DNA from: Thermacetogenium sp. UBA5472
GTDB lineage: Bacteria; Bacillota; DSM-12270; Thermacetogeniales; Thermacetogeniaceae
Direction: 5' to 3'
DNA: 7,364 nt
Assembly: GCA_002426495.1 (NCBI GenBank)
Contig: DIQC01000032.1
Coordinates: forward strand, 14,288-21,651
Positions 1 through 4,918 of the stretch are shown one piece after another. The position numbers and the translations under genes are program-made. A model generated the notes under the pieces. It was not told the origin of the DNA and made no database searches. It worked only from the letters and a program-made list of their open reading frames with translations. Position 1 is the first letter of the stretch. Each line of letters starts with the position of its first letter.

Positions 1-30
1 CCCTTTCGTCCCCTTTCGTCCCCGCGTGTC
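1..30. repeat. GGGGACGAAA short tandem repeat
   Basis: On the minus strand the 10-base unit GGGGACGAAA occurs twice in a row, with a partial third copy running off the left edge, preceded by GACACGC. The make-up resembles the GGGGACGG-type dispersed repeats common in intergenic regions of Peptococcaceae and related Firmicutes (from memory, not searched). A related motif lies at 106-119. The element probably continues beyond the window. Confidence 0.5.
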
Positions 31-78
31 AAAAAGGCCGCTCTCCCCTTTTATCATGGGATTGCGGCCGCTTTTTTT
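31..78. terminator. Hairpin terminator, possibly bidirectional
   Basis: GGCCGC at 36-41 pairs with GCGGCC at 64-69. Inside, TCCC at 44-47 pairs with GGGA at 58-61, across a two-base internal loop. On the + strand the stem is followed by a run of seven T (72-78). On the minus strand it is followed by five T (complement of 31-35). It could stop a gene coming from the left on the + strand and also back up the clpX terminator on the minus strand. Confidence 0.6.
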
Positions 79-103
79 GTTTTTTGATGTAAATGTCAGG
101 ATC

Positions 104-120
104 AACAGGAACCGTCCCCA
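104..120. repeat. GGGGACGGTTCCTG dispersed-repeat motif
   Basis: The minus strand reads GGGGACGGTTCCTG at 119-106. This matches a family of short repeats that I recall as frequent between genes in Peptococcaceae, often near Y1 (IS200/REP-type) transposase genes. A related core, CAGGAGAACCGTC, occurs at 7293-7305. No transposase is present in the window. Confidence 0.4.
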
Positions 121-128
121 GTGCATGT

Positions 129-160
129 AAAAAAAATAAGGGGTGCTTGGTGCACCCCTT
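129..160 (-). terminator. Intrinsic terminator of the clp transcript
   Basis: A perfect 9-bp stem, AAGGGGTGC (138-146) with GCACCCCTT (152-160), has a 5-base loop. On the minus strand it is followed by one A and then eight T (complement of 129-136). It begins six bases after the clpX stop codon, so it ends the clpP-clpX transcript. Confidence 0.93.
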
Positions 161-165
161 ACGTT

Positions 166-1416
166 TTAGGCTGTTTCACTTTTCTTGCGATCTTCGGTCA
201 CCAGTAACGGTTCCTCTTTTTTATCGATAACATCTTTGGTTATCACACACTTGGTTATTTCTTTCCTGGTCGGTATCTCATACATCACATTGAGCATGAT
301 ATCCTCCAGAATTGCCCTCAAGCCACGAGCGCCTGTCTTTCTGCGCACGGCCTCTTTAGCTACAGCATAAAGAGCCTCCTCTTTGAATTCCAAAGCCACC
401 CCATCAATTTCGAAGAGCTTCTGATACTGTTTCACCTGGGCATTCTTAGGCTCGGTCAATATCTGGATCAGGGCTTTCTCATCCAAAGCCTCAAGTGTAA
501 CAATTACCGGAACCCTTCCCACAAACTCGGGGATCAGGCCATATCCCAAAAGATCCACAGGCATGATTTGGCTTAAGATTTGGCCTATCTCTTCCTGTTT
601 GCGGTTGACATCCGCTCCAAAGCCAATAGTCTTCTTGCCGACACGGTTCTGAATAATCTTGTCTATTCCTTCAAAAGCACCGCCGCAAATAAACAGGATA
701 TTGGTTGTATCGATCTGGATAAACTCCTGGTGCGGATGCTTCCTGCCTCCCTGTGGAGGCACACTAGCAACTGTCCCCTCCAGAATCTTCAATAGAGCCT
801 GCTGTACCCCTTCCCCAGAAACATCCCGGGTTATAGAAGGATTCTCTGTTTTGCGAGCGATTTTGTCTATTTCATCAATATAGACAATTCCCTTCTCCGC
901 CTTTTCCACATCATAGTCCGCAGACTGGATCAGCTTAAGCAGAATGTTTTCTACATCCTCCCCCACATAGCCCGCCTCAGTCAATGACGTGGCATCAGCA
1001 ATAGCGAAGGGAACATTGAGGATTTTGGCCAGTGTCTGAGCCAGCAGTGTCTTACCACAGCCAGTAGGCCCCAGCATGACGATATTGCTCTTTTGCAGCT
1101 CCACATCATCTGCCTGCATCCCCACATTGATTCGTTTGTAATGATTATATACTGCCACTGAAAGTGTCTTTTTGGCATGTTCCTGGCCAACAACATACTG
1201 ACCGAGAATTTCATAGATCTCCTGCGGTTTGGGGATATCGCTTAATTCTAATTCAGTGTCCTCACCCAGTTCTTCCTCGATAATTTCATTGCACAATTCA
1301 ATGCACTCATCGCAGATATAAACACCGGGACCTGCCACCAATTTCTTTACCTGGTCCTGCAGTTTGCCACAGAAGGAACACTTCAACTGTCCTTTTTCAT
1401 CACCAAACTTATACAT
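166..1416 (-). CDS. clpX: ATP-dependent Clp protease ATP-binding subunit ClpX
   Basis: ClpX is a hexameric AAA+ unfoldase that recognises tagged or damaged proteins, unfolds them with ATP and threads them into ClpP. At 416 aa it is the normal full length. The N-terminal zinc-binding domain has Cys13, Cys16, Cys35 and Cys38. The AAA+ module follows, with Walker A GPTGCGKT (116-123), pore loop GYVG (149-152), Walker B IVYIDEID (177-184), the RKH substrate loop (225-227), the ClpP-docking IGF tripeptide (264-266), the arginine-finger motif EFVGR (ending at Arg301) and sensor-2 GAR (362-364). The start is secure because GGAGGTG lies seven bases upstream of the ATG. It follows clpP by 29 bases on the same strand, so the two are almost certainly co-transcribed, and an intrinsic terminator follows its stop. 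No key residue is missing. Confidence 0.99.
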   Translation of the reverse strand: MYKFGDEKGQLKCSFCGKLQDQVKKLVAGPGVYICDECIELCNEIIEEELGEDTELELSDIPKPQEIYEILGQYVVGQEHAKKTLSVAVYNHYKRINVGMQADDVELQKSNIVMLGPTGCGKTLLAQTLAKILNVPFAIADATSLTEAGYVGEDVENILLKLIQSADYDVEKAEKGIVYIDEIDKIARKTENPSITRDVSGEGVQQALLKILEGTVASVPPQGGRKHPHQEFIQIDTTNILFICGGAFEGIDKIIQNRVGKKTIGFGADVNRKQEEIGQILSQIMPVDLLGYGLIPEFVGRVPVIVTLEALDEKALIQILTEPKNAQVKQYQKLFEIDGVALEFKEEALYAVAKEAVRRKTGARGLRAILEDIMLNVMYEIPTRKEITKCVITKDVIDKKEEPLLVTEDRKKSETA

Positions 1417-1445
1417 TAACGCGCACCTCCCTTAAGGATTGGGAT

Positions 1446-2054
1446 TTACACCTTCTCATCAGACCTATAGGTTATTACCTCATCAATGATACCATACTCT
1501 TTTGCTTCCTGAGGATCCATGAAATTGTCACGATCAGTATCCTTTTCCACTTTCTTTAAAGGCTGACCTGTCAGATCCGAAAGGATATGATTAAGCTTAT
1601 CCTTGACTTTAATAATGCGATTAGCATGGATTTCAATATCGGTAGCCTGACCCTGAGCACCGCCTAAAGGCTGATGAATCAAGATTTCGCTGTTCGGAGT
1701 AGCAACACGCTTCCCTTTGTTTCCGGCAGCTAACAAGAAAGCTCCCATACTGGCCGCCAAGCCTACACACATTGTAGAAACATCCGGTTTCACATAACGC
1801 ATGGTATCGAAAATAGCCATACCCGCAGTGATTGAGCCACCGGGGGAGTTGATATAAATAAAAATGTCCTTTTCCGGATCCTCCGCTTCTAGAAATAGAA
1901 GCTGGGCAATAATAAGATTTGCTACGTTATCATCTATAGGAGTTCCCAGAAAAATGATCCTGTCCTTTAATAGACGTGAATAGATATCATATGACCTTTC
2001 ACCACGACTAGTCTGCTCCACGACGACAGGAACCAAATACTGTGCCTTGTTCAT
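1446..2054 (-). CDS. clpP: ATP-dependent Clp protease proteolytic subunit ClpP
   Basis: ClpP is the serine peptidase that forms the double-heptamer degradation chamber served by ClpX and other Clp ATPases. Numbered from the start chosen here (202 aa), the catalytic triad is Ser102 in GLAASMGAF, His127 in ILIHQPLGG and Asp176 in DTDRDNF. Typical ClpP blocks YINSPGGSITAGMAI and QPLGGAQGQATDIEI are intact. The start is ambiguous. ATGs lie at 2072, 2057 and 2054. The 2072 ATG has no clear ribosome site, whereas AGGTGG lies four bases before the 2054 ATG. Starting there gives MNKAQYLVPVVVEQTSRGER, which fits the usual ClpP N-terminus (about 195-200 aa in Firmicutes). The gene lies between tig and clpX on the same strand. 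No CtsR-type operator was seen upstream. Confidence 0.98.
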   Translation of the reverse strand: MNKAQYLVPVVVEQTSRGERSYDIYSRLLKDRIIFLGTPIDDNVANLIIAQLLFLEAEDPEKDIFIYINSPGGSITAGMAIFDTMRYVKPDVSTMCVGLAASMGAFLLAAGNKGKRVATPNSEILIHQPLGGAQGQATDIEIHANRIIKVKDKLNHILSDLTGQPLKKVEKDTDRDNFMDPQEAKEYGIIDEVITYRSDEKV

Positions 2055-2094
2055 CATTCCACCTGCTCTCATAATCTTTTTTCTTCTACCCTTT

Positions 2095-2123
2095 AATATA
2101 CCAAATAAACGAACCTGTTAAAA
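2095..2123 (-). promoter_or_regulatory. Weak candidate promoter for clpP-clpX
   Basis: On the minus strand TTTTAA (2118-2123) and TATATT (2095-2100) are separated by 17 bases. The -10 is good and the -35 poor. Transcription would begin near 2088, which leaves room for a ribosome site before the 2054 ATG but hardly before the 2072 ATG. clpP may also be read through from tig, since no terminator was seen in the 120-138 base gap. Confidence 0.3.
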
Positions 2124-2177
2124 GAGGCCGCAACAAATCAAAATCCCGTAGCCTTTTAGAGCAACCCAACCCCTATG

Positions 2178-2199
2178 CTTAATTAGAATTAATTAAGCA
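2178..2199. repeat. 9-bp hairpin overlapping the tig stop codon
   Basis: A perfect inverted repeat, GCTTAATTA (2178-2186) with TAATTAAGC (2191-2199), has a 4-base loop and contains the tig stop codon. It is AT-rich and not followed by a T run on the minus strand, so it is not a typical terminator. It could stabilise the tig mRNA end or act as a weak attenuator before clpP. Confidence 0.5.
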
Positions 2200-3587
2200 T
2201 CCTCTGGTGATTGGGATTCATCTGGAGCTGTTTCCTGGTGCTCTTCCTCTCCTTGAGCTTCCTGCTCTTGTCCTTCCTCTTCCTGTGGTGGCTCTTCAGT
2301 AAGCGCAACTGCGTTTTCAGCCAGAAAATCCTGCACTTTGTCAAAAAGCAGACCCTCTTCAAGGAAGGCAAGTTGGTTGCTCGCCTTTAAATCTTTACGG
2401 AGCTTATCTGCCTCTATATTATACTGGGCAGATAGGTCATCTATCTCTTGTTCTAATTCTTCAGGGGTCACTTTAATTCCTTCAGCCTTGGCCACTGCAC
2501 TAAGCACTAGCCTTGTTTTAACATTATTGCGCGCAATTTCCTCTAGATCCTTGCGCAAAGCCTCGTTATCCGAATTACTCAACTTTAAATATTCATCCAC
2601 ACTGAGCCGCTGCCTAGCCAAACGCTGTACAAAGCTATTGGTTTCCTGTTCCAGCTGCTGCTTGAGTAGAGATTCCGGAATCTCCACCTGCACTCCTTCA
2701 ACGACCTTGTTAACAGCCCTCTCCTTAAAAATGCGCTTGGCGTTCATATTGCCTGTTTCTTCCATTCTCTGGCGCATGAACTCTTTAAATTCATCAAGAG
2801 TTGAACATTCGCTGACATCTTTGGCAAATTCATCATCTAGTTCAGGATATTCCTTCACCTTAACAGCTGTAACCTTCACCTTAAAGTCTGCTTCTTTCCC
2901 TTCCAAATCTTTATATTGATAAACAGAAGGCAAATTCATGGTAAATTCTTTTTCTTCCCCTACAATCATGCCCAATAAGTGGGCATCCAAACCGGGAATA
3001 AACTTCGCTGCCCCAACTTCTACAAGCTGCTCAGGATTAGTTAACCGCGACTCGATTTCTCCGTCAATTATTGTCTCTACTTCGATAGCGGCAACATCCC
3101 CGTCATCTACGGCTTTGTCACCCATATCGACTAGCCGGGCATGCTGCTGCTGCAGTAGTCCAAGCTGCTGCTCTACTTCATCATCCCCCACTTTTACCTC
3201 AGGGATAACAGCAGAAACACCTTTATATTCTCCCAGTTCGACCTCCGGGAGCACCTCTACTTTGACATCAAAAATGAAGGGTTTTCCTTCATCCATCTGC
3301 ACAATGTCAATCTCCGGTTGTTGTATCGGTTCAATGGCAGTTTCTCGAATTGCTTCTTCATAAGCCTCAGCGAGGAGGATCTCCACGGCTTCCTCATAAA
3401 GAACCTCTTTACCCAAACGCGCTTCCAGGATCGAGCGTGGCGCCTTTCCTTTACGGAAACCGGGAATTGTAACTCTTTTAACAACTTTTCGGTAGGACTG
3501 TTCCAGTGCCTCAGCCACCTTTTCCTCTTCTACTTCCACATGAACAGATGCCTGATTTTTTTCTATACTTTCCAGGGTTGCTTGCAT
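2193..3587 (-). CDS. tig: Trigger factor (ribosome-associated chaperone, PPIase)
   Basis: Trigger factor binds ribosomal protein L23 at the exit tunnel and shields nascent chains. Its middle FKBP-like domain is a peptidyl-prolyl isomerase. The protein is 464 aa. Residues 1-115 form the ribosome-binding domain with the signature GFRKGKAP (43-50). Residues about 155-245 form the PPIase domain, and about 250-430 the helical chaperone arms. The last 34 residues (431-464) form a low-complexity tail with 15 Glu/Asp and no Lys/Arg. This makes the protein longer than E. coli (432 aa) or B. subtilis (424 aa) trigger factor. The ATG is supported by AGGAGG seven bases upstream. tig-clpP-clpX is a classical order coupling folding with degradation. 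A candidate promoter lies just upstream. Confidence 0.99.
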   Translation of the reverse strand: MQATLESIEKNQASVHVEVEEEKVAEALEQSYRKVVKRVTIPGFRKGKAPRSILEARLGKEVLYEEAVEILLAEAYEEAIRETAIEPIQQPEIDIVQMDEGKPFIFDVKVEVLPEVELGEYKGVSAVIPEVKVGDDEVEQQLGLLQQQHARLVDMGDKAVDDGDVAAIEVETIIDGEIESRLTNPEQLVEVGAAKFIPGLDAHLLGMIVGEEKEFTMNLPSVYQYKDLEGKEADFKVKVTAVKVKEYPELDDEFAKDVSECSTLDEFKEFMRQRMEETGNMNAKRIFKERAVNKVVEGVQVEIPESLLKQQLEQETNSFVQRLARQRLSVDEYLKLSNSDNEALRKDLEEIARNNVKTRLVLSAVAKAEGIKVTPEELEQEIDDLSAQYNIEADKLRKDLKASNQLAFLEEGLLFDKVQDFLAENAVALTEEPPQEEEGQEQEAQGEEEHQETAPDESQSPEDA

Positions 3588-3618
3588 TTATGCTCCTCCT
3601 CATTCTTTGCTTGCCATT

Positions 3619-3648
3619 ATCATATTTTCAGGCATCCCCGGCTGTGAA
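3619..3648 (-). promoter_or_regulatory. Candidate sigma-A promoter of tig
   Basis: On the minus strand TTCACA (3643-3648) and TATGAT (3619-3624) are separated by 18 bases. Transcription would begin near 3612, giving a leader of about 25 nt with the AGGAGG site before the tig ATG. It is a moderate match to consensus, judged by eye. Confidence 0.5.
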
Positions 3649-3670
3649 TAATTAAACCAAGCATGCCTTA

Positions 3671-3687
3671 CAAAAAAGTACGACTTT
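3671..3687 (-). terminator. Short hairpin with T run after tRNA-Leu
   Basis: Directly after the encoded CCA of the tRNA, the minus strand reads AAAAGT, a 3-base loop, then ACTTTTTT. This gives a 6-bp stem ending in T residues. It is AT-rich and weak, but placed where a tRNA terminator or 3' processing signal would be expected. Read-through into tig remains possible. Confidence 0.4.
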
Positions 3688-3772
<85 letters not shown>

Positions 3773-3784
3773 GCTTATGTAGCA

Positions 3785-3813
3785 ATGATAGCATCGCATA
3801 TTTTGTTCGTCAA
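3785..3813 (-). promoter_or_regulatory. Sigma-A promoter of tRNA-Leu
   Basis: On the minus strand TTGACG (3808-3813) and TATCAT (3785-3790) are separated by exactly 17 bases. Transcription would begin near 3778, about six bases before the mature tRNA 5' end. The position and match make this a confident call. Confidence 0.75.
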
Positions 3814-3920
3814 GTCAATTTTCAGGAAAACTGCTACTTACAATGGTTATAATCGATTTATAGCAACTTAAATGTCAGTTGCCTGCTAAATAGTAGCTAT
3901 AGTAGCTGTTTGTCAGTAAT

Positions 3921-3949
3921 TTGGTGGCTGTCCCTCCATGGCTTATAAG
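3921..3949 (+). promoter_or_regulatory. Weak candidate promoter for the 35-aa ORF
   Basis: On the + strand TTGGTG (3921-3926) and TATAAG (3944-3949) have a 17-base spacer. They lie about 90 bases upstream of the micropeptide ATG at 4039. The -10 is good and the -35 is only half matched, so this is tentative. Confidence 0.3.
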
Positions 3950-4038
3950 AGTATATTTCCAAAACTGTAGAATAAATATCCCCCCTTAGCGGTTACATTA
4001 ATTACAGCAGATATGACGACAAAAGGTGGATACCCATT

Positions 4039-4146
4039 ATGATAGAAAAAATATTGGCTGTCCTACTCCTACTTCTCCTAGGAGGCACTCTCTGTTATAT
4101 ATTCTACACTAACATCATTATTCCCTTGCGCAAACCATCATCCTGA
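4039..4146 (+). CDS. Hypothetical 35-aa single-pass membrane micropeptide
   Basis: This is a 35-codon frame from ATG to TGA. The start is preceded by AAAGGTGG eight bases upstream, a good ribosome site. The peptide begins MIEKILAVLLLLLLGG, continues through TLCYIFYTNIII, and ends in the basic tail PLRKPSS. Residues about 5-28 form one hydrophobic segment, with a Gly-Gly pair at 15-16 and a Lys/Arg tail that would favour a cytoplasmic C-terminus. I do not recognise the family. It loosely resembles tiny membrane subunits such as KdpF or CydX in size and layout only, and no partner genes of those complexes are nearby. It is the only plausible + strand gene in the window. It is divergent from tRNA-Leu and faces the minus-strand RNA locus. 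No T-rich terminator follows it, only the 15-bp hairpin at 4185-4221. Confidence 0.55.
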   Translation: MIEKILAVLLLLLLGGTLCYIFYTNIIIPLRKPSS

Positions 4147-4184
4147 TGACATACAGCAAGGGGAATATGCTATGCCAATTCTTG

Positions 4185-4221
4185 TGATAATGTGGCAAAC
4201 GAAACATTTGCCACATTATCA
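4185..4221. repeat. Perfect 15-bp inverted repeat, 7-base loop
   Basis: TGATAATGTGGCAAA (4185-4199) is the exact reverse complement of 4207-4221, around a 7-base loop. Neither strand has a T run directly after the stem, so it is not a standard intrinsic terminator. It lies 38 bases after the micropeptide stop and just beyond the minus-strand terminator at 4231-4266. It could be an mRNA-stabilising stem for the micropeptide transcript, a protein-binding palindrome, or a remnant of a small mobile element. Confidence 0.75.
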
Positions 4222-4230
4222 GCTTTAGCT

Positions 4231-4266
4231 GAAAAAAAAGACAGCCCTCGGTTAAGAGAACTGTCT
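4231..4266 (-). terminator. Strong intrinsic terminator of the tandem-repeat RNA
   Basis: On the minus strand AGACAGTTCTC (4266-4256) pairs over its full 11 bp with GAGGGCTGTCT (4249-4239), including two G-U pairs, around a 6-base loop. The stem runs straight into a T tract whose last T lies at the complement of 4232. No protein gene lies upstream of it on the minus strand before the amidohydrolase. It therefore most likely ends the transcript started by the promoter at 4565-4593. Confidence 0.85.
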
Positions 4267-4558
4267 GGCCTCTCACTCTTAATAAGCGAAACACACAGGC
4301 CAAAAACAACTTTTAGTAGTGGAATTATTAGTGCAAACCTCTTCAACTAGAGCAACCAGTAGTGCGATTAAAGTGCATTCAGTAAATGGTCTGTTGCGTA
4401 GAATAACGGTAGTAAATGTTTTGTGGAATTATTATCTATCATAGATGTTAGTGCAAACCTCTTCAACTAGAACAATCAGTATTGTGATTAAAGTGCATTC
4501 AATAAATGGTCTGTTGCGTAGAATAATGGAAGTAGATGTTTTTGTGAAATTATTAACT
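4232..4558 (-). ncRNA. Predicted tandem-repeat non-coding RNA, about 330 nt
   Basis: A near-consensus promoter (4565-4593) and a strong terminator (4231-4266) face the same way on the minus strand with no convincing gene between them. The predicted transcript covers two tandem copies of a unit of about 120 nt. The copies differ at only a few positions. One pair of differences (4352/4365 against 4472/4485) swaps G-C for A-U across a small hairpin, which hints at RNA structure, although two other changes weaken that hairpin in the left copy. No reading frame has both a start codon and a ribosome site. I do not recognise the RNA family. It could be a regulatory small RNA, or less likely a leader or an unrecognised peptide gene. 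Confidence 0.5.
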
Positions 4559-4567
4559 ATCTATAGT
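4319..4567. repeat. Tandem direct repeat, two units of about 120 bp
   Basis: The stretch 4328-4421 recurs at 4448-4541 with a period of exactly 120 bases and about eight substitutions; a one-base insertion and a few changes follow. The first bases of the unit (gtgcaaacctcttcaactag) are identical at 4331-4350 and 4451-4470. GTGGAATTATTA occurs at 4319 and 4423, with a variant at 4544, marking the unit edges. The left unit lacks about 16 bases next to this edge motif. The pattern suggests duplication of a promoter-RNA unit followed by drift. Confidence 0.92.
4438..4466 (-). promoter_or_regulatory. Second, internal promoter between the repeat units
   Basis: On the minus strand TTGAAG (4461-4466) and TATGAT (4438-4443) are separated by 17 bases. 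It sits at the junction of the two units, so the left unit could be transcribed on its own. The sequence after its -10 (ATAGATAATAATT) resembles that after the outer promoter (ATAGATAGTTAATAATT), as if the -10 region was duplicated with the unit. Confidence 0.45.
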
Positions 4568-4593
4568 ATAGTTGAAGCTACTTTTTATGTCAA
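4565..4593 (-). promoter_or_regulatory. Strong sigma-A promoter of the tandem-repeat RNA
   Basis: On the minus strand a perfect TTGACA (4588-4593) is followed after exactly 17 bases by TATACT (4565-4570). It is the best promoter match seen in the window. Transcription would begin near 4558 and run into the tandem repeat. Confidence 0.8.
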
Positions 4594-4725
4594 GGGCTCT
4601 TTCGACAAATTATGATTTGTTTTTCGCTCTTTTGTTCACTCACCATAACTACCCTCATGCCCTTTACCATTTTTACGATATTTCGCCATAAACCTATAGG
4701 TACTCATACCCCGAAGCGTCAGACT
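4594..4725. other. Intergenic stretch with no supported feature
   Basis: It lies between the RNA promoter and the IS21-like end. It holds only a weak 6-bp hairpin, ACAAAT/ATTTGT near 4605-4620, with five T after it on the + strand, and a 23-codon minus-strand frame (4636-4707) without a convincing ribosome site. Nothing else was recognised. Confidence 0.4.
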
Positions 4726-4905
4726 GTGTGACAACTCCCTAAATTATCAGCTCAGCGGCCAAAGTGGGGGTGCATTACTGAAAAAGCGGGTGATTGGTGC
4801 TCTATACCCCTAAAAACAACCGGAATTTGGTCGTAAGTGGGGGGATGGAAAAGGTTAAAATGGTTTTCGCACAGCCTAACGGCACCGGCGGACAATGAAA
4901 ACAGA
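4726..4905. mobile_element. Degraded IS21-like element end
   Basis: It opens with a 38-base sequence (4726-4763, GTGTGACAACTCCCTAAAT onward to GCGGCCAAA) that recurs with one mismatch at 7307-7344. The start TGTGACAACTCCCTAAA and the following GGCCAAAGTGGGGGTGCATTA resemble the outer ends and multiple subterminal repeats of IS21-family elements (from memory). Related G-rich blocks occur at about 4760-4773 and 4832-4846. No istA or istB coding sequence and no opposite end were found before the amidohydrolase stop at 4919, so this would be a truncated remnant. The right boundary is uncertain. Confidence 0.45.
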
Positions 4906-4918
4906 GCCGAAGTGAAAT

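Noticed and set aside
2073..2192. CtsR or HrcA heat-shock operator before clpP
   Set aside because: No GGTCAAA-type tandem heptads and no CIRCE-type inverted repeat were seen in this gap.
2338..3363. Long + strand frames opposite tig, rich in Ser
   Set aside because: These are antisense shadows of the GAA/GAG-rich tig coding strand, and tig is unmistakable.
4118..4309. 63-codon minus-strand frame
   Set aside because: It spans the strong terminator and the 15-bp hairpin, has no ribosome site, and its composition does not look like a protein.
4319..4567. CRISPR array
   Set aside because: There are two units of about 120 bases with similarity across the whole unit; a CRISPR has short identical repeats and unique spacers.
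4636..4707. 23-codon minus-strand frame beginning MSTYRFMAKYRKNGK
   Set aside because: The only upstream G-rich bases abut the ATG, it is very short, and no family was recognised.
4726..4763. Group II intron 5' end (starts GTGTGAC)
   Set aside because: The first bases fit the GUGYG start, but no domain V or reverse transcriptase sequence is present, and the next bases fit an IS21-type end better.
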